A DNA stretch of 64,000 nt, from positions 868,001 to 932,000 of the forward strand of contig JAWNGF010000006.1 of assembly GCA_037039685.1 (NCBI GenBank). The letters are read 5' to 3'. Below, one piece after another: positions 20,874 to 35,300 of this stretch. The translations under genes were made by a program, and so were the position numbers. Source of the DNA: Ceratobasidium sp. AG-K (Eukaryota > Basidiomycota > Agaricomycetes > Cantharellales > Ceratobasidiaceae). Below the pieces are notes generated by a model. The model was given only the letters and a program-made list of their open reading frames with translations. It did not search any database and had not been told where the DNA came from. How positions within the stretch are numbered: position 1 is the first letter of the stretch; each line of letters begins with the position of its first letter.

Positions 20874-23489
20874 ATATGTTGTCTATCATGTAATCTATCA
20901 GTTCTGTGCCTTTCACTCTAATTCGACTCTAGCCTATATTGAGATTCATAGTTTAAGTATTGGCCATGAAATATGTTCTTCGCGAAACCCTGTACCACCG
21001 CAGAACACGGTCCAGATTGTCGATGCAATACATGCAAGCCACGCTAGCACCAGTTCTAATTTGCTTCTGTATATGCACAACATAGACTCAAAGCACGAAT
21101 CCATGTAATCGCTAGACAGATTCAAATGTTTTACACTAGGATACAGATTAGACAATGAGTCACCCTCCCCATCTCCCACGCCACCTACTCGCCGCCTCCT
21201 ACTATAGCATAAGACTGGGAAAACCCGAGTTGGAATTTCCGACATCATGGCCATCAGGCTGGCTGAACAACACGAATTTCTCGGCTTGCTGCTCCAGCCT
21301 GGGGCGGATGGCTCATCGTACTTGGGGTTATTTGAATGGATATCCCGACTTGCCTCTAGACACATGAATACCTCTATGCTATGGTAGGATACTTAGCAAC
21401 TCGAGGAAAACACAGTGCTCAGCGTGCTTTCAGACTCTGGTCTGTGGGATGAGCGGAGCGTCACGCAGCGAGCTCACTGTGGGGTCCCAGGTTACTGAAT
21501 AATATCGTCAAATGCACTGAACCAAAAATGGCCGCTTTCAACGATGTATTACATCCTTTTTCAGTCGCCTCGCGCATGGTTCGTGGTCATCGGTACCAAA
21601 AAAAAGGTGAATTGGAATAGAGAGTGGAGCTGATTTGCCCTCCAGTCACTCCCGAAGATAATCCTCAGCATATCGGTCACTGAAGGCGGACACGCCCAGT
21701 GACCTAAGTCATGAGTTTTCGATGCTAATGTGACCAGGATTCAGCGCACTTAGCCTCCACAGTGGCTTGGAGGGCAAGGGATCCCCAAACCGGCACTTGT
21801 CGTCGTTGTCATCAGAATGAGGGGAAGTGTCGGTGAGCAATTCAAATGTGGGTGGCTAGTTGAGCCACAGTCGAACCACAATGGTTGAGAGATATACTAT
21901 TCCACCAAACGGCGCAACACCAGGCCCTCTACGTATCCAATTCTCTCCACGACTACTCAAGTGAAAAGATAATAAGCAACGACCGCATGAATCACAGGGC
22001 GAGGGAGAAGTTTTGTTAGTCGCGAAACGTATTGGAACTCAAGCAGTCGGACACAAACTCGTTGGATCATTTTGCGTTTGTCAGGGCCTTGTGATTGTCA
22101 AGATGGACAAATTGATCATCAGTGGCTGTGCACGCGTGTGATGGAGACGCATCAATTTCATTTCACGCGTGTTACATGCTCGAATGGAAATACAATGGCA
22201 AGATGGGAATATAAACGAGTGACGGTTAGAGGCGCGTGTGGCAACGTCTGACTTTGGTACAGGGCCTCGAGATCGGCCACGAGCAAGCTCTTCCACACCC
22301 CAGACCTGGGCTGTGGGCAGCACCAAGGACCCACAAGCCTTATAAACCTTTTGGGGCGTATGGTTGGTCTCGGTTATTGGGTGAGGGCGTTCGACGATCT
22401 TGATTTTGGCCGTCTTCTTCGGCGGTGGTGGGGCAAGCTTCGGGGAGTCACCTAACTCATTCATTAATCAGCAGTAGTACAAGCGAGCGCAACACATTGA
22501 GACCGACCCTGGACTTCGATCAATTCTTCGACAGCTCCGGAGCAAACACACACTCGGCGAGAGGAGTGGCAATTCCGATCACCATTTTGTGATCTCAGAG
22601 CGAACAAGAAATGAGAGTTGCCTAGAGCGTCGATAGCTAGCAGAGTTGAGCTTAAGTTACGATAGTTGGTGAGATTACGGTTATTTATAACCTATACGAA
22701 CATCCATTCGGAACGCGGAGAAAATCCAGCCCATTAGGACTTGTGATCGACGAGAACAACAGCAAAAGATCGAAGGAGGCTTGTAACGCGTACGCGGGCT
22801 GGCTCACGTGGGCGCGTTAGTTCTGATGTGACCTCTTCAAACGTCAGCAAAAGTAAAATGTGCCCCGGGGTGGTGCATAGGCTCCTCAAGCGCTCTGGAT
22901 CAGGTGGTCGCGACGCCTTCAGAGCGTCCCGTAGTCGACTCTGCAGATTATCTGTTTTTTCGATGAGGAGACTGGTCTTCCAATTCTCAAGGACCGAGCA
23001 ATATAATTTGACTGTATGTAGATTTTAAAGCCAAAGAATCTCCTTTCTCATACATGGATGAAACAGACATACGGTGGCGGGTGCGAATCAGGTGTTTGAA
23101 TACAAAGTATCAATTCCGGGTCGATCGTGGAACGACGAGGCTTTATCCTAACCGCCCGACTGATCGTCCTGGTCGGCAAATTCCAGTGGCCGTGTATCTC
23201 CATCTCCAGCTGCCATTTTGAGCGAAACCAAGCCACGGAGGAATACATTGAATTGGGTATCTACCTACTAAAGCAAATCACTATACAACAACAGAAACCA
23301 AAAATGATACAAAGCCTGCTTATGCGAATCGCAGCTCCTAAGCCTAGAACGGGGGGTACAAACTTACGCATAAGCAAAGACATAAAGTATAGAAAAGGTA
23401 AACTTGAGAACATAAAGGTACAGGAAACTCACTAAGTTACAAATAAAAACACATCAAATAATGCCCAACACCCACAGAACGATTGACGC
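20874..23489. other. gene-poor stretch
   Basis: No spliced gene could be built. A minus-strand frame of 127 codons (22464-22081) opens with a Pro/Lys-rich segment (KLAPPPPKKTAKIK) but has no family match. A short inverted repeat pairs TGCCCTCCA at 21636-21644 with TGGAGGGCA at 21768-21776. CACTGTGGGGTCCC at 21475 resembles, but does not equal, the transposon end at 56964. Confidence 0.4.
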
Positions 23490-25655
23490 TCAAATCTTCT
23501 TAGCCCGGACACCAAAGCGCCTCAAAATCCGCTTCGACAGCTTTTCCTCTGCAAGTTCAACACTCTCGTACTGTTTCGAAAGTTCGTATCGTGACGCGTT
23601 CACGACAATAGACACGTGGTACATTGCTGGTCCATCCGGCTTTGAATCGTCGACATGACGCTGGTATGTGACTTTGGGTTGAGTGTGACCCGTCTGCGAG
23701 CAAAATTCTAGAATAAATAATTTTAGTACAAAGGCGCAAATTCGAGAGCGAATCATACCTGCTAGGATGTTGATGTAACTATTTCCGCGCATGAATTTCT
23801 GCACTTCTTGGATTGGGCCGCCCTGCGGGGCTGGGCTAGCGGAAGGCTCGGTCCGCTGTCTCTTCGTTGGCCGCTCCTCCAGAGCCTCAGGCTGATTGGT
23901 ATTCGGCGGGGGGTCCACAGTATTGGTAGGGGGAGTAGGAATGATCGGAGGTGGTGGGGTCTCAACGTTCGAGTCCAAATCCATAGCTTCGCTTTCCACG
24001 TTGGATGGCGCGCGTGTAAAGCCATTGATAGGGCCGCCACGTTTGCCGTCGTCATGTAAATTCAACGCGTCAAGGCGCCTATCTACGCCCACACTTGGAG
24101 TCACAGGCGGGGCGCGATCCTCTGTGCCGCTCGAGCGGTGTGCGTCCTCTACCTCACTCGCAACTGAATCAGGTTTCGAGTTGGACCCCGGACCGAGTAG
24201 ATCGTCGACGGCCTCTACCTCGGCCTCGGCCTCAGCTTCTACTTCTGTGGTCTCGACTGTAGATTTAGGAGGAGGTTTGGATGTGGTCGCATGTGGATGA
24301 GGTTCATGGCGACGTTTGATTGGATTGTCATTGACTGTTACCGGTGCTAGAGAAAAACTTAGAAATCCATGGATTGAAAGCCAGTTTCCCAACCCACCTG
24401 GTGTAACCCCTCGTGCCGGAGCAAGAGGCTCAAGGCGAGCAAGCGACGGCTTGGACAAAAATGTAGGTTTAGCTGGCAGTGAATGCGGTAATGGCCTTTG
24501 GCTACTTGGCAGGGCTGAGCGAGAAGGAGCAGTCGAGGGATCAAACGCAACGTAGTTCGATAGAGCAGCGTGCGTGGGCAGAGGATTTCCAACCTTCGGT
24601 CTGGGGCGCTCTTGTAAGCGAGGCAGCGCAGAGGCCAGAGTAGGTACGGGTTGAGGGGGGCGTGCAGGGGCGGGCACGGGCGGTTGCCCGTTTAACTCCT
24701 CGGTTCGGATAAAGTCTAGCACACCCAACTCAATGGCTCGCTTCGCAATCGCTAGTTTGGCGTCCTTTAACATGGGATATAGATTTGAGTTTGCACTCAG
24801 AGACCCATATGATTTCCATTTGCCCGAAGGCAACATAACCGTCAATTGGGCCGCCACCCCTGGAATGAACACTCAGCTTTGTCCCCATCCAGGTGTAGAG
24901 TGCAAAAGTCCTTACCTCCTGCGTGCTGCACATTTTCCCACTTCTGCGACGATTTGGGCATTTTCATTTTGTGATCCCTAAATACACGTTGCAAAAGCAC
25001 ATTGATTTCGTTCGTCGGGTGCTGAGGCTTGAGGTTCTTGCTTTGCCTCGAAATTGTATTCTTGAGCTGCCGTTCGCTAGGCTGGGGCTGCTCTGCGTTT
25101 CCGGGGATCGATTGACGGGAGGAAGCGGCAGGGTTCGGCGGGGGGAGTGGATTGTTCGGTATGTTCGGCACTGGGCCCTCGCCTGTGAGAAGATTTAGGA
25201 GGTCTTTAATAGACGGTCCCAAGTCTCAGACGTACTCTGGATAATAAATTCGATTGCCCCTTCCAGCACCGCCCGGTATGCGGCGCAAACCTTGGCTCGC
25301 TCAACGCTGGCATGACCCCCCGAGGCTGGGAACTCGATTCCGATGTCGTCGGGCCCAGTAATCGTCAAACAGGCCGAATACACTGTAGTAAAAAATCAGA
25401 AAGCGAGGGATCTACTTGTCGGTGTTACTCACTCAGAGGTCCCCGGGATTCCTTTACGCTAAATTCCAAAGGCGACAAGTCCCCGAATCGTGTTTTACAA
25501 ATTTGAACAAGGAGGGGGAAGGCGTCCTCCACGCTGAGGCTGGAATAGTCGGGGCGAGATGCAGGATTGAAAGCCAAGTCCAGAATATCTTTGCGAGGGG
25601 GGCGCGCAGAGGCAGCAACCCACTCGTCGAGCGGGGTTGTAAGTCCAGCGGTCAT
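23490..25655 (-). CDS. protein with three dsRBD-like modules, 634 aa
   Basis: Six exons: 25655-25433, 25382-25236, 25182-24916, 24859-24398, 24346-23759 and 23707-23490, all phase-consistent, with introns of 50-57 bp. The C-terminal ~75 residues form a double-stranded RNA-binding domain pattern (YINILAEFC, then AMYHVSIVV, then SVELAEEKLSKRIL). Two earlier stretches show the same order, a helix, three strands and an Ala/Lys-rich helix: residues ~40-122 (ending VERAKVCAAYRAVLEGAIEF) and ~165-250 (ending DAKLAIAKRAIELG). A Pro-rich and acidic disordered linker of about 300 residues separates module 2 from module 3. There is no RNase III or helicase domain, so it is probably an accessory RNA-binding protein. 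RNA binding is inferred from fold pattern. Confidence 0.75.
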
Positions 25656-28050
25656 TAGGCAGTTTAGGAGCAGGAATAACCGTCCAACTACTACGGGTGT
25701 TCGGGGGGGAGCAGAATATGGTCGAGCGTTATAATTATATAATATTCAGTGAACCTATTTGCTAGCAAATCCATGCAACGAAACCGACGCTCGAGCGCAG
25801 AGCTAGTTGACGACAGAGCAAGAGCGAGAAGAGGACATGGTATGACGTAATGAGTCACGCGGACTTTTGGAGCAACAGGGACAAAGGAGGCTAGCGCCGC
25901 TTTCCCCGTCCTTCAACTTGCATCTCCCGAAATTCTGCGAAAGCCCATGAACTCAGAGATGAGGCTAATAGTATGCAGACCATACCCCTGCAAACTTTGA
26001 GCTCACTCTTAGCACCAGACTGATGGGAAGCAATGGGATATGACACACTTGCGTTATTCCTTGGGGAGTAAGTACCGCACCCGATGGCCAAGGCAACAGC
26101 CATCCGTGTTCCTCGGTACAACATAACCATGAGATGATTCACGCTCCTCCACACAATATGTGTGTCTTCAGCAAGGGTATCGAGGGCCACCCACCGGTCT
26201 ACAACGGACTGGCGTTTGCCAATGCCGCTTTGCATTTCAAATCGCCACGCGCCCTGCTTTGCCTCAATGGTGCCACCCAAAGCTGAACCTGGCCGTGTGA
26301 CGCTAATTCTTTAGTCGGCCAAGACGGCGAAAACACCTCGTGTGTCTCTACTCTCGCTACGCTGCCTGTATCCCGGCTTACGAGGCTGAATTCTTTCACC
26401 ATCCGCTCGCTTGGGGCGCTGGGTCAGCTAGCTAAGGCCTGACTTCGTGATCCACGTTTTGCGCAGAGGTTCTGGTCATTTCAAGGTGACAAGAGGGCGG
26501 AAGCTGGGCTTCAGCTTACTCATACGGTAGTTGACATTCGTGAGTAATATCCTCAATCACATTCCACCTGCTGTTAGGCAGGTCAAGCGAGTATGACGCT
26601 TCATTGCTCTAGATTCTGCTACGTACAAATCGTTGTCCACCGTATTCAATCATTCTTTTTCTATTTTGTTTCGTTTACTTGCCCGCCCCGAGCGATCACA
26701 CTTCGCATATCGCATTGCCCTCGACGAGTTAGTCTTCCACGAAGCACTCGGTTACGATTTATGCCGCTCGCCCCGATGGCTTTGGTTTGTATTCAGGAAC
26801 TCCGATTTCTCCCCTCATCATGCCAGGCTAGCAGTCAGATGACAAACCTCCAGGAACGACAAGTGTATTGGAACAGTCGGACATCGACTCCTTCAGGATA
26901 CCAACTGGTTCGGTACCTTTAGCCCAGTAACCGATCCATCCCAACGAGCCGGCAAGACTAGGACACTCATAACCGGAGCCTGCGCACTGAAACATGGGAA
27001 GGACTTCCACGCGTCAATTACCGATCGTAGCGGGGCTAGTGGCGCTCGGGACTGAGGCCTGGAAGCGCAGTCGCCACCTCCGGTACGTAGCCGTTTGGAT
27101 CGCGGGCAGTGAGGTTGGGAGTAACGCATGGATCTCGCGACCGTAGGTGGTTCGGCCAAGACTGCATGGGTAGTCCCTATATGTCCCAACACACAGCCCT
27201 TTGCGGCCATACTCTAATGAAATCATAAATACTTTTGAATAAAACTTAGAGCTATTGGCGTGGGCCGTGTCAGACGAGCGTGGAACAAGCAGTTCGAGCG
27301 CAGCGGAGTCATTTTCATTTTGTGGCGTCCACAAGCGCTCTTGAGCAAAAACAGTATAATTAGTTTTACAAGCGCTCGTTGCTCGTGAGCGTCTTTACTT
27401 CTTTGGACGGACGCTGACGTCGGGTTCGTACGACCGAAAAATCGCCCGAGGCTCGCCTCGGATATGCTCTAGCACTCAACATGCGGCACCTATATATGTT
27501 GCGCTCCAGGGACGCATACAATTTGGTCCCGTATCGCCACGGAGATCACAATAAGCACATTAAATCGCTGGGAGTACCCCGAATACACCCATCATGACGC
27601 ATCCAGACCTCTGACAAGACTGGATTAGCTTGCCAAGTCTCTGATAAAGTGTATATCACAGCATTTTGAAAATTTATCCGCAGATTTGAACGGTTCATGT
27701 ATGGGCATGGCCAGGCAGTGTGAGTTGAGCGCGCACTCGAATTGTGCAGTAACTGCGTCGAGCCCAGGCGGTGCAGTAGAGTCGTCCCTCGATCATCAAA
27801 GAAAATTCTTCACGTCTCTAAATGTGGTACTTTTTTAGGAACCGAAGTTGATTAGTCAGACATGAATCGCATGACGCGCCAAGAGCCGTCCATCACATCG
27901 ACACCACAAGTCGCCGCCCATGCTACCGCGCATGAGAACGAATTGCGCCATCGGTCCTCACCGAAGTCGCGTATATAATCAGTGGGATTTCCGGTCTAGC
28001 TGTTCAAGCCCATCTCAACAAAGATCCATCCTACCCCACTACCAGTACTC
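25656..28050. other. gene-poor stretch, with the MET17 promoter at its end
   Basis: Only short unrelated open frames are seen, for example 26280-25891 and 27334-27014 on the minus strand; none has a recognisable domain or splice chain. The last 100 bp contain a TATATAA box at 27972-27978 that fits the gene starting at 28051. Confidence 0.45.
27972..27978 (+). promoter_or_regulatory. TATA box of the O-acetylhomoserine sulfhydrylase gene
   Basis: TATATAA lies 73 bp upstream of the ATG at 28051, with no other TATA-like site closer. Confidence 0.6.
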
Positions 28051-30016
<1,966 letters not shown>

Positions 30017-32375
30017 GCGTCGGGAAACGTTCTATGAACGATGAGATTGCTCTCGTGTATGGTATCAATGAATGGACCTTTGAGAATCAACTCTAGAATG
30101 TGTACACATCACGCATAACACTACGAGGTGGTTTATCAATCACAGCTGCGAGATCCCTACGCATACGCTCTTAGAAAGGAGTTGATATGTGCTACGGTAG
30201 TAGGTAGGTTATGCAAGAATAAGTTTGGCTCTGCTCGCTTGGTCACCGTGATCTTTGCTTGGCTGTTTGAACTTGTTTACGCCTGGCACGCTCTGATGAT
30301 CGAAAAGCCTCGCGACATCGGGACCTGGCAGCGACGGGCCCCACATCACCTCACATCCATCTCTTCCGCAAGTCAATTTCCTTATGAGGCTCTCACGACA
30401 CTCCCGACAGGCTACTAGTCTTCCGCTCGATATCTAGTACCTCGTGATCAAACATGTTGCTCTCAATACCCGCATCCTTGCGAACCTTGCGCTCCGTAGC
30501 AGGTCATTCTACCACACGTATAATACATTGCACTATCGAGATGTTTATATATGCACACCCAGGCAACTGGTCCAGCTTCACGAGAGCCAGTTGTGTAGAA
30601 GCAAACTGGAGATATCTCAGCGAAAACCGCCCGTGCTAGTAAGCGTAAACAAGCCCTGACGAGCCTCAATTAGCACTGCATCTCACATTGGCGAAGGGAT
30701 TATCCATAATGAGGCTTGGGTGCAAGTTCCATCGATGCATAACCCCGGTTACTACCTCATCCAGATACTTCAAGCAACGGTATCCCTTCGTTGGCTCCAA
30801 GCGATCACTTCCATGTTTAGAGTCACAGCTCCTTGTGAGATTAAACAACAATCCACTGTCAGTGCTGAACCCAAACCTCACTTGGATTTACTATTGGATG
30901 AACAACAGGAATCTTTCCTTCCAAAACTGAATTTGCTAAGCATATCAGGCGATTACGATCCGTTTGTCAAGTTCTTTCGCAGCCGACCTGTTATGCTGTT
31001 TTCCATATGGCGAATAACGGGACTCGATGTGCATGTCGGCACTAACAGTTCAAACACAGATCTTTCTGGGGACATGATATCCGATTCGGCTTACCAAGAG
31101 GCGTACTCGAACACTCCAACGTGACTTATTTGGCATTCTAGGCGGTTGTTCATTGTATTGATGGGTGTTCTACCATCGATGGGCAGGCATGACTTCAGGC
31201 GAGCAGGCGAGAATGGATAAATAACGAATGTCGAACAAATACCACGTGCAGATATTGCGGTAGATTAAGCATACTAATCGAGCAAGATAATAAGATACAA
31301 GTGGCTCTCCTTAGACTGAGACTGCCCAGCAACGTGACTCAACCCCCTCCCCGCCAAGCAGCTCAGCTCGGGGTTTCCATTCCAGTTACGCGTTCTCCGA
31401 GACTGTCCGCCAGTCAAGCAAGACTTTACTTTGGGAGCACACCAACTCCCTTGTTTGTGCCTACTTTGCATGGAAACGCCACATACCGATAACTGCAACA
31501 ATTACCAATCTATCCACACCAGACCGACTTTGGCCGAGTGAAGCTATGATGCGAGCTGCATTCATAGGGAATTGGGCCAATGCCGGATGCCTGGATCTGT
31601 GAGTCTGGTATAGCGTTCATCCATCCTCGTGTTCGAATAAATGCTTATTGCAAGATAGAGTGATTTGATTCGGCCAAGAGGCCTAGACGGGCCACTCAAA
31701 AGTACCGCTTGCCGAATGCTCATGGGTTGATTAGTACCAACGCGTCAGGAGCGGCACGCCTGCTACTATTTGGGGTCGGAGAACTCATAACGCTAAGACT
31801 AGACTAGACCAGGTTGGGGTTCTGCAGCCAGGCGGGTGTCACGTTCTCGTTTGTTGACGAATTGCCCAATTCTTGACAACCGGGACAGATCGGCTGAAAC
31901 TTTCTTCCGAGCAAGGTCATTCTGGCCTCAATTGGGCGATAGGCTTTTAATCTCTGACTGAGGTTCAAATCTCGCGGGGTGAATTGTACCTGGTAAGCCT
32001 CTAGCTACGGTTGGCGATTAAATGGAGAGCTGTACCCAGGAACGATGTGGAGAGCCTCGACATGGCATCCTGGGGAGGCGATACCCCACGTTTTGAATCG
32101 TCACTAGATTGGCTCTCTCATTGATACAGAACGTGTAGTCGATAAGTCGGTAAATTTTTTATTTTTTTTCCACCCCTCGAGCGCAGATAGGTTTTCGACG
32201 CAAGTAACGATTTAGAAACAGGTTCACATTCGGAAAAGGTACACACAACAGCTGACAATCTTCACATTCACAAAAATATTCCAAAACCCTCCCCTACCAC
32301 ACTTCGACCGCTTCTCAACTAATAATTGGTTCAACGCGTGAGCAAACGAACATACCGTGGACACTAACGCACCTA
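30017..32375. other. gene-poor stretch; 3' flank shared with the DUF3638 duplication
   Basis: No gene could be built. From about 32375 down to 32120 and again at 31495-31300 the minus strand resembles arm A (14098-14340 and 14785-14960), so this is the 3' part of arm B. A tRNA-like relic lies at 31916-31983. Confidence 0.5.
31916..31983 (+). ncRNA. degenerate tRNA-like sequence (tRNA-Lys-UUU-like or SINE head)
   Basis: It has an A-box-like TGGCCTCAATTGG, an anticodon loop CTTTTAA with anticodon TTT, and a B box GGTTCAAATC at the right spacing. Six of seven acceptor positions can pair counting G-U (GTCATTC with GGGTGAA). The T stem pairs badly and there is an extra base in the D arm, so it is probably a dead tRNA or tRNA-derived element. 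Confidence 0.3.
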
Positions 32376-35300
32376 TCAGAAATCATTCTCGCTCAAAGTT
32401 CGTGCATGCAAAATCTGCCCGACATGTGTCCGCATGTATTTCATCCCCTTTCTCCGTCGCCCGATCAGGTCTTTCAGCATCGGAATGGGGCTGGCTGTGA
32501 ACTTGGACACCGCATATTCAGGATGAAATTCGATAAGCTTCTCCCGGTGAGCTGACTCGACGAATCCGTCAGTGTTGATTACGATGTCTTCGCGTCCGGC
32601 AATTCCACCCGGGAATAGATAGAGACCGAGCACTGCGCACAACCGAATATAATCCTGGTAACTGGAGAGGTACAACTGGCCGGCAAAAAGGTCGAGCTGG
32701 AGCTGGGTGATTGGGAGCAACGTGGTGGCTTTCGGAAAACTGCGAGATGGGAGGGAGTAGAAATCGAGATTTGAGAAAGTGCGCATGGTCTCAATAACCC
32801 GGGGAGCATAGATATGAAGAGAGACACGGTGGCTCTGCCGGATGACTGGAAGGAGTTGGTTGACCTCGTACGGACTGACAATCACCAAAATGCCGTCTGG
32901 GCCTTGTAAAACCCAATTAATCGGACGCATATACTCGTTCAACTTGTTGATTGGTAGATCGGTCAAAGTACGCGAGAAGTCGGCAGATGCGAGCAGCTTC
33001 GTCGACCAGCCATCGAGTGAGGTAACTGAGGCAAGCGGTTGGAACAGCGAAGTAAATCCAGAGGATCCAGATCGTAAGAGGCCGGTCTCGATAAAGTAGC
33101 GCACGTCCGGATGCTCTTGGTGAGTCGCGGGCATTCCCTTGGGCGGCCGCTCAACTTGTTGCTCTCTCTCGACCTCGTGGCTAACCTCGCGCTCTTGCTC
33201 TTCGTCCATACCCGGATCCTCTAGTTTCTTAACACCGAGAAGGTCGAGACGCTCACGGAGACTCGGGATACTGAAAGCTCGCGTTGTGAAATCACCAAAG
33301 GAAGATAGTGCGGTCGGGGAGAGAACCCCATACATCTCCTCAAGTGTGCGAGTCTCGCATGAAATCCAGCCATCCTTCAAGTCCGAAATATTCTGTGTCT
33401 TTGTGTAGAGTCGCTGAGCCTCTTCTCTCCGGCTGTACTCGATGCCTTGTTGTGCCCAATGCGATACGTGGTGCTGTAGGTCTTTGCATGTCTCTAGCAT
33501 AGCCCAGCGTAGTACATCTAGCGTTTCTACCTTCGCGTCTGAAGTCGGATGATGTGAAGCCGCGAGTCGGATCTGGTTGTCAATCTCTGGTGGTGCGGCA
33601 AACATTACAGACTGTCCATGGCCGAGTTTTCGCATACGCATACAACCTGAACAGGTGTCAACTCTCAAGTTTTGATTTCAAATATAACGTCATACCTTGC
33701 AGCAGCCGATCCTTCGTAACCTTGGGACCCAGAGTAACAAGCGCACGGAACTCCCGAGGAAGCTTTAGGTCAGTCCCGCGAGTGTGCCCATCGTCAAGGT
33801 AGATAATGCATTTGTTGAGTTGCTGAGCGTATGGCGACGAGAAAAACAACGAGGGGGTGCCGTTGCGTGGCAGAATCACAAGCTCGTCGCGGCCGTTGAA
33901 ATATACTGCGGCTTCGACCTTGGAAGGGCAAGCCAGATCTAGCCAGCATCGCACCAAGTCTTCGTTCTGTAGCTCGAGCATCTGTGCACCGACATCCAGC
34001 AACACCCGTACTTCCCGTTCTTGACGAACTAGTAACTCTAGAAATGCCTTGGTTTTGAGAATACCACCCTTCTTGCCGCGCATACATAAGTAGGAGTTAT
34101 TCTCTGGCTGCAAGAGGTAGGTGAGGACTAGGGCGTTCGTACTGAGCTGCTTCACTGGGTCTGCTTGGGTGATTGTAGTCGGAAGGAGATATCGGTTATC
34201 ATTCGTGCCGCTGAAGCCGGTGGTCACGTGTGGCTTCTGCTCTGCCAAGTCCCATCCCGAAGTGGAGAGCTTATGAGGGAACTCTTTGGCCGATTTAGGG
34301 AATACGACTGAGGATAAAAAGAAGTCGATGACTGCCGAGTTGAATTTGAACGTAGGAATAATCCGGGACTTGAATTGCTCTCGATCCTTGATGTTCACAC
34401 CAGCGAGCTGTTGTAAATCCTTGGGAGTATCTTCGTTTCGTTTAACCCAGAGATTGTACTCTAGTGTAGGGTTATCGAGCTTGTGGAGTAGTTCAAAGCA
34501 GGTATCCAGTTGTTCATCAGTGAGTCCCTCGTAATAATAGCTGAGACAGGTGAGCACTACCGCGACATCTGGGTGGCCAAACTCAGCTCTAACACTCGGT
34601 ATATCCTGCTCAAAATTTAGGAGTGAGAAAACAACTGACAGATTAAACCCTACCTTGGCCCGGAAAGGTACCGCAAGGAGCGAACGATTCAAGTCCAATC
34701 CGTAGTCAACCCGATAATGCCTCTCTTTCAACGCGAACCCTACAATTCCTGATGCGAGCAGACCACGAATCAAAAGCAATCCGCGCCATAATGTAGCGTC
34801 ACAGGAAGCCTTGATCGACTCGTATTCCGAGTACGGAAGTTTCTTCGAGCTGAGGAGTTGGTGTGCCAATGTTCGGACGGGAATGGATAAGCGAGTACAA
34901 TTTAGATTTTGAATCTGCCCGGATAAAACGTCCTCGGCGACTATGTTAACCAACTTCTTTTCTATCTCGCTGGGGCAATCAGGCATTATGCGAACTTTTG
35001 GGAAGCGGCCATTCAATTGTGCTTCATATCGAATGCCTTCTTCAGAATCCTGCTCCAAATCATAGATGCAGCGGGCTACGAGTTGTAAAAGTTGCTGGGT
35101 CGTTGTCCATCGGTCAGGGTGGTCTTCGAGTGGTTGCTGTTTGCCGACGGTGTAGACAAGCTGGTACCTTACGTGAAGGATTTCATCGCTTTCATCCAGA
35201 ATATCTCGAGCATGGCTTGTTAGCCATTCCTGTGTGGAACAAAGTTGCTTGGCCGCCTGAAACTCTTTGGAATTAGGGGAGATGAGTTGGTCGATCCCCA

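Noticed and set aside
21475..21490. CACTGTGGGGTCCC as the end of a second CACTA-like element
   Set aside because: It differs from the 56964 end after nine bases, has no TCCGGA cluster and no partner end was found.
22081..22464. 127-codon minus-strand frame as a gene
   Set aside because: No domain, no splice support and no conserved neighbour; mentioned in the gap note only.
25891..27334. Chain of minus-strand frames as a spliced gene
   Set aside because: I could not join them with GT-AG introns in phase and saw no family motif.
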